The notes: generated from the letters alone by a model not told the origin. A stretch of 64,000 bases of DNA from Bacteroidaceae bacterium (GCA_017633615.1 JAGBPB010000093.1:1-64000), one strand, 5' to 3'. Shown: positions 7,369 through 16,388, counted from the stretch's first letter. Numbers and translations are program-made.

Positions 7369-8670
7369 TTATTCAAATTTACGATGATCAATGGCGCGTT
7401 TTGCCTTGCCGGTTGAACGCTCAATTGTACCGGGTTGTACAATCTTGATGTTGGGCTGGATGCCTATAACGCTCTGTATTCTTGAGGTGAGGCGCTGACG
7501 CAGACGTACCAGTTCATTGACCTGGTCGGTATAGAACTCCGGCTTGACCTCAACCTGGATATCAAATGTATCAGTGTTGTTGATACGGTCCACCTCAATG
7601 AGGAAGTAGGGCTCGTATTCGGGGAATTCAAGCAGGATGGACTCAACCTGTGACGGGAATACGTTGACACCGCGTATTATCATCATGTCATCGCTACGGC
7701 CTAAGATCTTACCCATGCGTACTGCTGTACGGCCGCACTCACACTTGTCATAGTTGAGGTAGGTGAGGTCACGTGTACGGTAACGAATCATAGGCATGCC
7801 CCACTTGTCAAGGGTGGTGAATACCAGTTCACCTTTTTGGCCGGGTTCTACAGGCTGCAGGGTTACCGGGTCAATGATCTCCGGATAGTAGAGGTCTTCC
7901 CAAAGGTGAGTTCCGTTCTGGCACTCGCACTCACCGCCTACACCGGGACCGCTTATCTCTGTCAGTCCGTAGATATCATATGCTTTGATATGGAGTTTAT
8001 CCTCAAGCTCCTTACGCATGGCTTCAGTCCAGGGCTCAGCTCCGAAAATACCCACTTTAAGCTTGAAGTTCCTTATATCAATATCCTGCTTGCGGATCTC
8101 CTCAGCCATATAGAGTGCATATGATGGGGTGCAGGCCAGCGCGGTGGCGCCGAAGTCCTGCATCAGTTGGAGCTGTTTCTGGGTATTGCCGCTGCTGGTG
8201 GGGATTACTGTTCCGCCAATCTTTCTTACACCGTCATGTGCGCCCAGACCACCGGTGAAAAGGCCGTATCCGTATGCAATCTGTATCATGTCATCACAGT
8301 TCAGTCCGTATGCGGTGAGGCAGCGCGCCACAGCTTCCGACCAGTTGTCAAGATCCTTGTCGGTGTAGCCTACCACAATGGGCTTACCGGTGGTGCCGGA
8401 GGAGGCGTGAAGCCTCAGAATGTCTGTCATCGGAACACACATCATGCCAAACGGATAGTTGTCACGCAGATCCTGTTTCACGGTAAACGGCAGTTTTACA
8501 ATGTCGTCAATGCTCTTTATGTCATCAGGATGAACGCCGTGCTCATCAAATCTCTTTTTGTAAAAAGGCGAGTTGTTGTAAGCGTGCGCTACAATCTTTT
8601 TCAGTTTCTCACTTTGCAGCGCGCGCATCTCATCACGCGACATACATTCCAGTTTCCGGTTCCAAATCAT
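7369..8670 (-). CDS. paaK: Phenylacetate-CoA ligase
   Basis: A 433-residue AMP-forming ligase of the PaaK family, which activates phenylacetate or related aryl acids with ATP and CoA. The signature loop HASSGTTGKPIVVGYT lies near residues 89-104, and the motifs YGLTEISGPGVG and YRTRDLTYL and the C-terminal KAKRAIDHRKF segment are present. Length is typical (about 430-440). In gut Bacteroidetes these genes usually go with aromatic amino-acid breakdown through arylpyruvate oxidation; no oxidoreductase subunits lie in this window. The gene heads a two-gene operon with the ACT-domain protein and is divergent from tsaD. Confidence 0.92.
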   Translation of the reverse strand: MIWNRKLECMSRDEMRALQSEKLKKIVAHAYNNSPFYKKRFDEHGVHPDDIKSIDDIVKLPFTVKQDLRDNYPFGMMCVPMTDILRLHASSGTTGKPIVVGYTDKDLDNWSEAVARCLTAYGLNCDDMIQIAYGYGLFTGGLGAHDGVRKIGGTVIPTSSGNTQKQLQLMQDFGATALACTPSYALYMAEEIRKQDIDIRNFKLKVGIFGAEPWTEAMRKELEDKLHIKAYDIYGLTEISGPGVGGECECQNGTHLWEDLYYPEIIDPVTLQPVEPGQKGELVFTTLDKWGMPMIRYRTRDLTYLNYDKCECGRTAVRMGKILGRSDDMMIIRGVNVFPSQVESILLEFPEYEPYFLIEVDRINNTDTFDIQVEVKPEFYTDQVNELVRLRQRLTSRIQSVIGIQPNIKIVQPGTIERSTGKAKRAIDHRKFE

Positions 8671-8733
8671 AGAATCATAGTATGAATAAAAGGTAAGCGA
8701 TCAAATTGGTGCAAAATAAGAGAATATTTGTGG

Positions 8734-8741
8734 TAACTTTG
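8734..8741 (+). promoter_or_regulatory. -7 element of tsaD
   Basis: TAACTTTG fits TAnnTTTG and lies 26 bases before the ATG at 8768. No -33 TTTG sits at the usual distance. Confidence 0.5.
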
Positions 8742-8767
8742 CAGACCGAAAGCGAAAAAATGGGCTG

Positions 8768-9796
8768 ATGAATAATAATAACATTTATATACTGGGTATT
8801 GAATCATCCTGCGATGATACATCGGCTGCCGTTGTACATAATGGTGAATTGCTGTCAAATGTCGTGGCCAGCCAGAAAGTTCATGAGGAGTATGGCGGAG
8901 TGGTGCCGGAACTGGCTTCACGTGCCCACCAGCAGAATATCGTACCGGTGGTGGATACTGCGTTGAAAAGGGCCGGAATTGATGCGGGACAGCTCAGCGC
9001 TGTGGCTTTTACACGCGGTCCCGGTCTTATGGGATCTCTTTTGGTGGGAGTATCTTTTGCCAAAGGTTTTGCCCGTTCCCTGGGTGTTCCCATGATTGAG
9101 GTCAACCATTTGCAGGGACATATCCTGGCCCATTTCATCAGGAAGCCGGGTGAGGATTCAAACGCTCCTGAATTCCCGTTCCTGTGTTTGCTGGTTTCAG
9201 GCGGTAATTCACAGATAGTCAAGGTGGAATCATATAACAAAATGGAGATTCTGGGACAGACTATCGACGATGCTGCAGGTGAGGCTATGGACAAATGTTC
9301 CAAGGTTATGGGATTCGGGTATCCCGGCGGTCCCGTGATTGACCGTCTTGCGCGCCAGGGTAATCCTAAGGCTTATACTTTCAGCAAGCCCAACATTCCC
9401 GGGTACAACTACAGTTTCAGCGGACTCAAGACATCTTTTCTGTACAACCTTCGGGACTGGGTTAAGGAGGACCCTGATTTCATCGAACATCACAAGGAGG
9501 ACCTGTGCGCTTCACTTGAACGTACCATCGTTGAGATTCTGATGAAAAAGTTGCGTCAGGCCGCCAAGGATACGGGTATAAACCGCATAGCTGTGGCAGG
9601 TGGAGTATCGGCTAATACGGGACTGCGCGAGGCATTTCAGGATCATGCCCGCCGTTATCGTTGGAAGGTGTTCATACCGCCTTTCTCATACACTACGGAT
9701 AACGCAGCCATGATAGCCTGCACGGGGTATTTCAAATATCTGGACAACGATTTCTGCGGGATTGATGTTCCAATATACTCCAACACCAGGTTGTGA
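8768..9796 (+). CDS. tsaD: tRNA N6-adenosine threonylcarbamoyltransferase TsaD
   Basis: A 342-residue ASKHA-fold enzyme that transfers threonylcarbamoyl from its AMP adduct to A37 of ANN-decoding tRNAs, working with TsaB and TsaE. It has the family start LGIESSCDDTSAAVV (residues 9-23), the metal-binding HLQGH (two histidines near 114-118), VSGGNSQIV, and AVAGGVSANTGLRE near the C-terminus with the closing NAAMIACTGY. Length and motif order are standard. It is transcribed alone, divergently from paaK. I see nothing unusual. Confidence 0.97.
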   Translation: MNNNNIYILGIESSCDDTSAAVVHNGELLSNVVASQKVHEEYGGVVPELASRAHQQNIVPVVDTALKRAGIDAGQLSAVAFTRGPGLMGSLLVGVSFAKGFARSLGVPMIEVNHLQGHILAHFIRKPGEDSNAPEFPFLCLLVSGGNSQIVKVESYNKMEILGQTIDDAAGEAMDKCSKVMGFGYPGGPVIDRLARQGNPKAYTFSKPNIPGYNYSFSGLKTSFLYNLRDWVKEDPDFIEHHKEDLCASLERTIVEILMKKLRQAAKDTGINRIAVAGGVSANTGLREAFQDHARRYRWKVFIPPFSYTTDNAAMIACTGYFKYLDNDFCGIDVPIYSNTRL

Positions 9797-9799
9797 TGG

Positions 9800-9877
9800 A
9801 CTTTGGCATTGGCGTTGGCGTTGACCTGGTTAAAAAAACATAAAGCTAAAGCCAAAGCAAAAGCCAACGTAAAAAAC
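9800..9877. repeat. Short-unit imperfect inverted repeat after tsaD
   Basis: The left half repeats TTGGCn three times (TTGGCATTGGCGTTGGCGTT) and the right half carries reversed versions (AAAGCCAAAGC, AAAAGCCAACG). They flank an A-rich centre. They could fold into a long imperfect hairpin ending tsaD transcripts, but no clear T run follows. Confidence 0.4.
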
Positions 9878-9889
9878 AATTGAGTTTTG

Positions 9890-9921
9890 TTTGGAAGAAT
9901 GAAAACAATCGTGTAAATTTG
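9890..9921 (+). promoter_or_regulatory. Promoter of the rpmB-rpmG operon
   Basis: TTTG (9890-9893), a 20-base spacer and TAAATTTG (9914-9921) match the Bacteroides consensus exactly. The ATG of rpmB follows 47 bases later. Confidence 0.85.
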
Positions 9922-9968
9922 CACCCTGTTTTGAGAACAGTGCAAAAAACGAATAAAATTATATAGAT

Positions 9969-10229
9969 ATGTCAAGAATTTGTCAGATCACCGGAAAGAA
10001 GGCAATGGTTGGCAACAATGTTTCTCACTCAAAGCGCAGAACCAAGAGAACATTTGATGTTAACCTGTTCACTAAGAAGTTCTTCTATGTTGAGGAGAAC
10101 TGCTGGATCAGCCTCAAACTCAGTGCTGCCGGCCTGAGAATAATCAATAAGAAAGGTCTTGATGCCGCCCTTAAGGAGGCAGTCGCTAACGGCTATTGCG
10201 ATTGGAAAGACATCAGAATCATCGCGTAA
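9969..10229 (+). CDS. rpmB: 50S ribosomal protein L28
   Basis: An 86-residue ribosomal protein starting [21 protein letters not shown], the standard L28 N-terminus, followed by the basic KRRTKRTF stretch. It lacks the CxxC pairs of zinc-type L28. It is first in an operon with rpmG (20 bases apart) and a DUF4295 gene, driven by a consensus promoter and closed by a strong terminator at 10622. Confidence 0.97.
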   Translation: MSRICQITGKKAMVGNNVSHSKRRTKRTFDVNLFTKKFFYVEENCWISLKLSAAGLRIINKKGLDAALKEAVANGYCDWKDIRIIA

Positions 10230-10249
10230 AACAGTAAGGAGTTCATACT

Positions 10250-10438
10250 ATGGCAAAGAAAGTAAAAGGCAACAGGGTTCAGGTTATCCTGGAATGCACT
10301 GAGCACAAGGACAGCGGTATGCCGGGCACTTCCCGTTACATTACCACCAAGAACAGGAAGAACACTCCTGAGAGACTGGAACTTAAGAAGTATAACCCCA
10401 TTCTCAAGAGGATGACAATCCATCGCGAGATCAAGTAA
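10250..10438 (+). CDS. rpmG: 50S ribosomal protein L33
   Basis: A 62-residue protein with the L33 pattern: [42 protein letters not shown]. Only one Cys is present, so this is the zinc-independent form. It lies between rpmB and the DUF4295 gene; spacing is 20 and 13 bases. Confidence 0.97.
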   Translation: MAKKVKGNRVQVILECTEHKDSGMPGTSRYITTKNRKNTPERLELKKYNPILKRMTIHREIK

Positions 10439-10451
10439 TACTAATTAAACC

Positions 10452-10598
10452 ATGGCAAAGAAAGTAGTTGCTACCCTGCGTCAGGGTAAGGTCTCAATGG
10501 CCAAGGTCATTAAGATGGTTAAGTCACCCAAGACCGGTGCTTATATGTTCACAGAGCAGATCGTTTCAGACGAGCAGCTTAAGGACGCTATCAAGTAA
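10452..10598 (+). CDS. DUF4295 small basic protein
   Basis: A 48-residue, lysine-rich protein that begins MAKKVVATLRQGKVSMAKV and ends SDEQLKDAIK. Bacteroidetes carry this DUF4295 family directly after L33, which is exactly its position here (13-base gap). The size, charge and operon suggest a ribosome-associated or lineage-specific ribosomal protein, but that is inference. A terminator follows 24 bases downstream. Confidence 0.9.
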   Translation: MAKKVVATLRQGKVSMAKVIKMVKSPKTGAYMFTEQIVSDEQLKDAIK

Positions 10599-10621
10599 GA
10601 CAGACTTGAAACAGAAATATT

Positions 10622-10654
10622 GAAGAGTGACCTGAAAGGCCACTCTTCTTTTTT
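10622..10654 (+). terminator. Terminator of the L28-L33-DUF4295 operon
   Basis: GAAGAGTG and CACTCTTC form a perfect 8-bp stem around an 11-base loop that can pair two more G-C pairs, followed directly by six T. Confidence 0.93.
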
Positions 10655-10685
10655 GTATATTGTTGTTTTTGTCACCTTATTTATA

Positions 10686-10693
10686 TAAATTTG
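10686..10693 (+). promoter_or_regulatory. Possible -7 element of ftsY
   Basis: TAAATTTG fits TAnnTTTG and lies downstream of a terminator. The nearest TTTG (10668-10671) is only 14 bases away, shorter than usual, so support is partial. Confidence 0.45.
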
Positions 10694-10738
10694 CGAGTCG
10701 TGTACGGATTGTTTTTGCCGTATTCACCAATGTTATTT

Positions 10739-11698
10739 ATGGGTTTGTTTTCATTCTTCTCAAAAGATAAAAAAGAAGTCCTGGACAAGGGTCTTGAAAA
10801 GACCAAGACCAGCGTGTTCTCAAAGATAGCCCGTGCCGTAGCGGGTAAGTCAGTTGTTGATGATGAGGTTTTGGATAACCTTGAAGAGGTGTTGATTACA
10901 TCTGATGTGGGCGTAGAAACCACACTCAAAATCATTAAACGTATTCAGGAGCGTGTGGCGCGTGACAAATACATGGGCACCGCCGAATTGAACGATATCC
11001 TGCGTGATGAGATATCGGCATTGCTCGTTGAGAACAATCCTGACGATGAAACGGAGCCTTTCAGCGTTCCCGCGGGACGCAAGCCATATGTGGTGCTCGT
11101 GGTCGGTGTGAACGGAGTAGGCAAGACTACCACTATAGGCAAACTGGCATATCAGTTCAAGAAGCGTGGCCTTAAGGTTATGCTTGGTGCGGCAGATACA
11201 TTCCGTGCGGCAGCCATAGAGCAGTTGCAGGAGTGGGGACGCAGGGTGGATGTGCCGGTGATAAGACAGGAAATGGGTTCGGATCCAGCCTCAGTAGCAT
11301 ATGATACGCTCAGTTCTGCAGTGGCCAACGGAGTGGATGTGGTGCTGATTGATACGGCAGGACGCTTGCATAATAAGGTTGGCCTGATGAATGAGCTTAC
11401 CAAGATCCGCAACGTGATGAACAAGGTTGTTGAGGGAGCTCCTGACGATGTTCTGCTTGTTCTGGACGGATCTACCGGTCAAAACGCCTTTGAGCAGGCC
11501 AGGCAGTTTACCTTGGCTACCCAGGTTACCCAGCTGGCCATAACCAAACTTGACGGAACGGCCAAGGGAGGCGTGGTGATAGGCATATCTGATCAGTTCA
11601 AGGTGCCCGTAAAATACGTTGGATTGGGTGAAGGCATAGATAACCTGCAGGTGTTCAACAAGACTGAGTTTGTGGATTCCCTGTTCAAGATGGATTGA
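10739..11698 (+). CDS. ftsY: Signal recognition particle receptor FtsY
   Basis: A 319-residue SRP GTPase that docks ribosome-nascent chain-SRP complexes at the inner membrane. The frame is open further upstream, but MGLFSFFSKDKKE at 10739 is the usual FtsY start and lies after the -7 element. The N helical domain is about 1-115, then the G domain with GVNGVGKTTTIGKLA (P-loop), DTFRAAAIEQL, DTAGR, TKLDGTAKGG and GLGEGIDNL. The acidic A domain is almost absent, as in many Bacteroidetes. rimO begins 1 base after its stop, so the two are co-transcribed. Confidence 0.96.
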   Translation: MGLFSFFSKDKKEVLDKGLEKTKTSVFSKIARAVAGKSVVDDEVLDNLEEVLITSDVGVETTLKIIKRIQERVARDKYMGTAELNDILRDEISALLVENNPDDETEPFSVPAGRKPYVVLVVGVNGVGKTTTIGKLAYQFKKRGLKVMLGAADTFRAAAIEQLQEWGRRVDVPVIRQEMGSDPASVAYDTLSSAVANGVDVVLIDTAGRLHNKVGLMNELTKIRNVMNKVVEGAPDDVLLVLDGSTGQNAFEQARQFTLATQVTQLAITKLDGTAKGGVVIGISDQFKVPVKYVGLGEGIDNLQVFNKTEFVDSLFKMD

Positions 11699-11699
11699 T

Positions 11700-12995
11700 A
11701 TGAGGCATGGAAGCGTGGATATAATCACTTTAGGTTGTTCTAAGAATCTTGTTGATTCTGAGAAACTTATTGCTCAATTTAGGACGGAGGGACTTAAGGT
11801 GAGACATGATCCCGATAAGGTGAGTGCCGAGACTGTTGTAATCAATACATGCGGTTTTATAGGTGACGCCCAGGAGGAATCCATCAATATGATTCTGGAG
11901 TGTACTGAGCTAAAAAAAGCCGGTAAGATAGGCCGTATTTTCGTAATGGGCTGCCTGTCACAGAAATTCCATAAGGAGCTTATGGCTGAGATTCCTGAGG
12001 TGGACGGCTGGTTCGGCAAGTTTGACTGGAACGGCATACTTAAGGAGATGGGCCGTAAATGGCACGGGGAGATAGAGAATGACCGCTGTATAACTACACC
12101 GCCTCATTATGCATATCTTAAGATAGCTGAGGGCTGCAATCGTGGCTGTGCATATTGTGCCATACCTCTTATGACGGGCAGATACCGTTCACGCAGTCAG
12201 GAGGATATCCTGGATGAGACCCGCAGGCTTGTATCCAAGGGCGTAAAGGAAATCCAGCTTATTGCACAGGATCTGACGTATTACGGTATGGATCTGGTTC
12301 ATAAGCCCGTATTGGCGGAACTGGTGCAGCGTATATCGGATATTCAAGGCGTAGAGTGGCTTAGGCTGCATTACGGTTATCCCAACAATTTCCCTATGGA
12401 TCTGCTTCCGGTAATGCGTGAACGTGACAATGTATGCAAGTACATGGATATAGCGCTTCAGCATATCAGCGATCCTGTACTCAAAAGTATGCACCGCAAC
12501 ATAACATCGCAGGAGACTCGTGAACTGCTGGCCCGTATCCGGGAGGAGGTACCGGGAATACATCTGCGTACCACTCTGATGGTCGGATTCCCCGGTGAGA
12601 CCGATGATGATTTCGCTCAGTTGGTTGATTTTGTCCGCGAGCAGCGGTTTGAGCGCATGGGTGCATTTGCTTATTGTGAGGTTGAGGGTACATATTCAGC
12701 CCTGCATTATAATGATGATGTTCCTGATGAGGTTAAGCAAAACCGCCTTTCAAGGCTTATGAGAGTGCAGCAGGATATATCCGCATCCATAAGTGAGGCC
12801 AAGGTGGGAAAGACCTTCAAGACTATGATAGATCGTTTGGAGGGCGATTATTACGTGGGCCGTACGGAGTTTGACTCTCCTGAGGTTGATCCGGAAGTTC
12901 TTATCCGGGCGGACATTGAACTGAAAGAAGGTGAATTCGTGAATGCAAGGATTACAGAGTCCGATGCATTTGACCTGTACGGAAAAGTGGAATGA
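11700..12995 (+). CDS. rimO: Ribosomal protein S12 methylthiotransferase RimO
   Basis: A 431-residue radical-SAM enzyme that adds a methylthio group to a conserved Asp of ribosomal protein S12. The order is: N-terminal MTTase domain (VDIITLGCSKNLVDSE, Cys in INTCGF and MGCLSQ bind the second Fe-S cluster), radical-SAM CNRGCAYCAIP near residue 144, then a TRAM domain at the end. HYGYPNNFP and the C-terminal DAFDLYG separate RimO from MiaB. I start it at the ATG at 11700, directly after ftsY; the longer frame would overlap ftsY by 30 bases. Confidence 0.96.
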   Translation: MRHGSVDIITLGCSKNLVDSEKLIAQFRTEGLKVRHDPDKVSAETVVINTCGFIGDAQEESINMILECTELKKAGKIGRIFVMGCLSQKFHKELMAEIPEVDGWFGKFDWNGILKEMGRKWHGEIENDRCITTPPHYAYLKIAEGCNRGCAYCAIPLMTGRYRSRSQEDILDETRRLVSKGVKEIQLIAQDLTYYGMDLVHKPVLAELVQRISDIQGVEWLRLHYGYPNNFPMDLLPVMRERDNVCKYMDIALQHISDPVLKSMHRNITSQETRELLARIREEVPGIHLRTTLMVGFPGETDDDFAQLVDFVREQRFERMGAFAYCEVEGTYSALHYNDDVPDEVKQNRLSRLMRVQQDISASISEAKVGKTFKTMIDRLEGDYYVGRTEFDSPEVDPEVLIRADIELKEGEFVNARITESDAFDLYGKVE

Positions 12996-13021
12996 ACTAC
13001 AGCAACTAACCTATCCAATAT

Positions 13022-13294
13022 ATGAATAACAAGCAGTTTTTGACAGAATTGTCCGGCAAATGCCAGATCTCGGCTGAACAGGCTGCACAGCAGGTACAGA
13101 CTTTAATCGGAGTCATGGAGGATTTATGGCATAACGGCGATTCCGTGAGCCTGTCAGGATTCGGTGTTCTTGAAGTAAAAAAGAAGAATGAACGTGTGTC
13201 TGTGAATCCGACTACCGGCGTACGTATGCTCATACCGCCCAAACTTGTACTCACGTATAAGCCAAGTTCCATTCTTAAGGAGAAACTCAAATAA
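13022..13294 (+). CDS. HU-family DNA-binding protein
   Basis: A 90-residue histone-like protein with the HU/IHF fold. It has the N-terminal helices (NKQFLTELSGKCQISAEQAAQQVQ), the LSGFGVLEVKKK strand, and the DNA-clasping arm RVSVNPTTGVRMLIPP. It lies 26 bases downstream of rimO and 9 bases upstream of a second, larger HU protein, so the pair may function together as a heterodimer. Confidence 0.92.
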   Translation: MNNKQFLTELSGKCQISAEQAAQQVQTLIGVMEDLWHNGDSVSLSGFGVLEVKKKNERVSVNPTTGVRMLIPPKLVLTYKPSSILKEKLK

Positions 13295-13303
13295 GGTGCG
13301 GCT

Positions 13304-14335
13304 ATGGAAAAGAAAATCAATCTTTCTCAGCTCGCCGATTTGTTGGCACAGGCTGGCGGAATGTCAAAGACCGCATCAGAACAGTTTGTCAAGTCCTTTT
13401 TTGATATAATTTCACAGAATGTTCTGAATGAAGGGCAGGTTAAGGTAAAAGGGCTGGGTACGTTCAAACTGCTCCAGATGGAGGATCGCGAAAGCGTCAA
13501 TGTGAATACAGGTGAGCGTTTCACAATAGAGGGCCATCAGAAGATATCCTTTACCCCTGACAGTGAACTCAAGGAGCGTATCAATAAGCCATTTGCATCA
13601 TTTGAAATAGTTGAGATAACTGCTGATCAGGCTGCTGAACTGGCCAAGATGGATGAAGGTTTAAATGAAGAAGAGGAAACCCCGTCTCCTTCAGTCAAGG
13701 ATGTGACACAGAGCAGGGGTGTACGTTTCCTGCTTAAACTGTTTGTGTGGATATTGTCAATCATCCTTGTGTTTCTACTGGCTTTCTATCTGTTGTGGCC
13801 TTTGATAGGAAATCATGCGCTAGGTTATTTGGAAAATAATATAAAACAAAGAGACAAGACAGAACTGCTGGCAGACTCTGCCAAGACCATTGTTCAGCCT
13901 GTTGTTGAGGATGCTTCAGTTGAGCAAGTTGAACCTGCCGAGGCCCCTAAAACCGTAGAGACAGCTAAGCCCGTTGAATCTACACAACCTGTTGAGGTTC
14001 CCAAGCCTGCAGTAATTGTTTCAGAGGCAGCCCAACCTGTTGCAAAACCGGGAGCAACAGGCGGAACATCAGAGTATAAGACAGTGCTGCTGAACAGTCG
14101 TGATCAGGCTAAGGACCTGAAGGATTTTACGGAGGCCGATACTCTTAATTACAATATAGTGGGTGAGTTGGCTGTACACACTCTCAAGAGTGGTGAAACC
14201 ATTACCCGGCTGGCCCTCAAGTACTATGGTACAAAGAAACTGTGGCCATATATAATCAAATACAACAATATAAATGATTCCGGCAAACTACAGGATGGAG
14301 CCAAGATCAGGATACCTGAACTGAAAGCCAAATGA
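13304..14335 (+). CDS. HU - transmembrane - LysM fusion protein
   Basis: A 343-residue protein with three parts. Residues 1-92 form an HU/IHF-type DNA-binding domain (GLGTFKLLQM, the arm ESVNVNTGERFTIEG). Residues 141-167 are one hydrophobic transmembrane helix, preceded by an acidic segment. Residues 185-260 are a Pro/Val/Glu-rich linker of the kind that spans periplasm. Residues 290-338 are a LysM domain (HTLKSGETITRLALKYYG, YIIKYNNI, AKIRIPE). With HU inside the cytoplasm and LysM outside, the protein could tether DNA to peptidoglycan; this is inference from topology. It follows a stand-alone HU gene by 9 bases. Confidence 0.88.
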   Translation: MEKKINLSQLADLLAQAGGMSKTASEQFVKSFFDIISQNVLNEGQVKVKGLGTFKLLQMEDRESVNVNTGERFTIEGHQKISFTPDSELKERINKPFASFEIVEITADQAAELAKMDEGLNEEEETPSPSVKDVTQSRGVRFLLKLFVWILSIILVFLLAFYLLWPLIGNHALGYLENNIKQRDKTELLADSAKTIVQPVVEDASVEQVEPAEAPKTVETAKPVESTQPVEVPKPAVIVSEAAQPVAKPGATGGTSEYKTVLLNSRDQAKDLKDFTEADTLNYNIVGELAVHTLKSGETITRLALKYYGTKKLWPYIIKYNNINDSGKLQDGAKIRIPELKAK

Positions 14336-14427
14336 CGGAATTCATTGAAAATGTAAAATCATTTAAAAACTAACTGCAAACAATACTATTTAAAACTTTT
14401 TAGTTCAAAACGGTGTGTAAATAGTCA

Positions 14428-14435
14428 TATATTTG
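14428..14435 (+). promoter_or_regulatory. -7 element of the moxR-bat operon
   Basis: TATATTTG fits TAnnTTTG, 52 bases before the moxR start. No clear -33 element is seen. Confidence 0.5.
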
Positions 14436-14487
14436 GGCGTGTCTAAACCAAAATTAGCTGTGACACAGTTTGAACTAACTGAAAAAT

Positions 14488-15492
14488 ATGAATCTTATGA
14501 GTGAAAATGTTGACATTAGGGAACTGAATGAGCGTATTGAGAAACAGAGCGCATTCGTTACCAACCTGATGGCCGGAATGGATCAGGTTATCGTAGGACA
14601 GAAACATCTTGTGGAATCATTGCTGATAGGTCTGTTGTCTGACGGACATATTCTTCTGGAGGGTGTTCCCGGACTGGCCAAAACTCTTGCCATCAAGACT
14701 CTTGCATCACTTATTGACGCAAGTTTCAACCGTATACAGTTTACGCCTGATCTGCTGCCTGCCGATGTTGTAGGTACAATGATCTACAGCCAGAAAGATG
14801 AGACATTCCTGCCCAAGAAAGGTCCGGTGTTTGCCAACTTCATTTTGGCCGATGAGATAAACCGTGCTCCCGCCAAGGTTCAGAGCGCATTGCTGGAGGC
14901 CATGCAGGAGCGCCAGGTAACATTGGGCGGTGAGACATTCAGTCTGCCGCGTCCGTTCCTGGTGATGGCTACCCAGAACCCGATAGAGCAGGAGGGAACA
15001 TATCCTCTGCCTGAGGCCCAGGTGGACCGTTTCATGCTCAAGGCTGTAATAGACTATCCCAAGATTGATGAGGAAAAGAAGATCATTCACCAGCAGATAC
15101 ACCATGAGGTGGGCACCGTAAAGCCCGTAATGAGCACCGATGATATCATTGAGGCCCGCAAGGTGGTGGATATGGTTTATCTGGATGAAAAGATAGAACA
15201 GTATATTGCTGATATCGTGTTCGCTACACGTTATCCCGATAAGTACGGACTGAAGGATATAAAGGAACTCATTTCATTCGGCGGTTCACCGCGTGCATCA
15301 ATCAATCTGGCTCTTGCCGCCCGTTCATACGCATTCATCAAGCGCAGAGGTTATGTGGTGCCTGAGGATGTACGTGCCATTGCACATGATGTGCTGCGTC
15401 ACCGCATCGGACTGACATATGAGGCCGAGGCTACCAACGTGACACAGGATGAACTTGTAAGCCGCATCTTGAATAAGGTTGAAGTGCCTTAA
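14488..15492 (+). CDS. MoxR-family AAA+ ATPase
   Basis: A 334-residue AAA+ chaperone-like ATPase. Walker A is GVPGLAKT near residue 60, Walker B is ILADEINR, sensor and MoxR motifs include MATQNPIEQEGTYPLPEAQ and DRFMLK, with SFGGSPRASINL in the lid. MoxR proteins help load metals or assemble complexes together with von Willebrand A (VWA) proteins. Here it is the first gene of the Bat operon. An in-frame ATG three codons on (14497) is an equally good start. Confidence 0.94.
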   Translation: MNLMSENVDIRELNERIEKQSAFVTNLMAGMDQVIVGQKHLVESLLIGLLSDGHILLEGVPGLAKTLAIKTLASLIDASFNRIQFTPDLLPADVVGTMIYSQKDETFLPKKGPVFANFILADEINRAPAKVQSALLEAMQERQVTLGGETFSLPRPFLVMATQNPIEQEGTYPLPEAQVDRFMLKAVIDYPKIDEEKKIIHQQIHHEVGTVKPVMSTDDIIEARKVVDMVYLDEKIEQYIADIVFATRYPDKYGLKDIKELISFGGSPRASINLALAARSYAFIKRRGYVVPEDVRAIAHDVLRHRIGLTYEAEATNVTQDELVSRILNKVEVP

Positions 15493-15518
15493 TCTAATCT
15501 CCTTGTAATCAGTTTAGT

Positions 15519-16388
15519 ATGGAAACAAGTGAACTGATAGCGAAGGTCCGGAAAATTGAGATCAAGACCCGCGGTCTGTCCAGTAACATATTTGCCGGTC
15601 AGTACCATACCGCCTTTAAAGGCCGTGGTATGGCATTCAGTGAGGTGCGTGAGTACCAGTATGGTGACGAGCCCCGTGATATTGACTGGAATGTTACCGC
15701 CCGCATGAACAAGCCTTACTCAAAAGTGTTTGAAGAGGAGCGTGAGCTCACGGTCATGCTCATGGTTGACGTGTCCAACAGTCTGAACTTTGGTACACAG
15801 GTCATGATGAAACGTGAGATGGTTACTGAGATAGCCGCCACGCTGGCGTTTGCCGCCATTGAGAACAATGATAAGGTGGGACTGCTGTTCTTCAGTGACA
15901 GGGTTGAGAAGTTCATTCCGCCCAAGAAGGGCCGCAAGCACATTCTTTATCTTATCCGTGAACTGCTTGATTTCCAGCCGGAGAGCAATGCTACAGACAT
16001 TACCGTTCCGTTGGAATTCCTTACGGGCGCGGTTAAGAAGCGTTGCACAGCGTTTCTGCTCAGTGACTTCATTGATCCCCATGATTATAGAAACGCTCTT
16101 ACCATAGCCAACCGCAAACATGATATTGTTGCAATACGTGTATATGACAGGCGTATGGAGGAACTGCCGGATGTAGGACTGATGAAGCTGTATGATTCAG
16201 AGACAGGTCAGGAGATGTATGTTGATACTTCATCGGCAGCTGTACGTAATGCTCACCACAAGTGGTTCGATGACAACACACTGAGGGTCAAGGATTATCT
16301 TACACGCAGTCATGTGGATTCAATGTCCGTGCGTACCGATCAGGATTATGTAAAGGCACTTATGGGGTTGTTCGCTAAACGGAATTGA
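15519..16388 (+). CDS. DUF58 VWA-like protein of the Bat operon
   Basis: A 289-residue cytoplasmic protein of the DUF58 family. The signature EYQYGDEPRDIDWNVTAR (about 46-63) is followed by a VWA-like fold with MLMVDVSNSLNFG and LLSDFIDPHDY. DUF58 proteins regularly follow MoxR and are thought to be its partner. It starts 26 bases after moxR; the next gene begins 2 bases after its stop. Confidence 0.93.
   Translation: METSELIAKVRKIEIKTRGLSSNIFAGQYHTAFKGRGMAFSEVREYQYGDEPRDIDWNVTARMNKPYSKVFEEERELTVMLMVDVSNSLNFGTQVMMKREMVTEIAATLAFAAIENNDKVGLLFFSDRVEKFIPPKKGRKHILYLIRELLDFQPESNATDITVPLEFLTGAVKKRCTAFLLSDFIDPHDYRNALTIANRKHDIVAIRVYDRRMEELPDVGLMKLYDSETGQEMYVDTSSAAVRNAHHKWFDDNTLRVKDYLTRSHVDSMSVRTDQDYVKALMGLFAKRN

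Noticed and set aside
9655..9975. Minus-strand frame with LALALALC and NANANAK runs
   Set aside because: The runs come from the TTGGC/GCCAA repeats after tsaD; it overlaps tsaD and the rpmB promoter.
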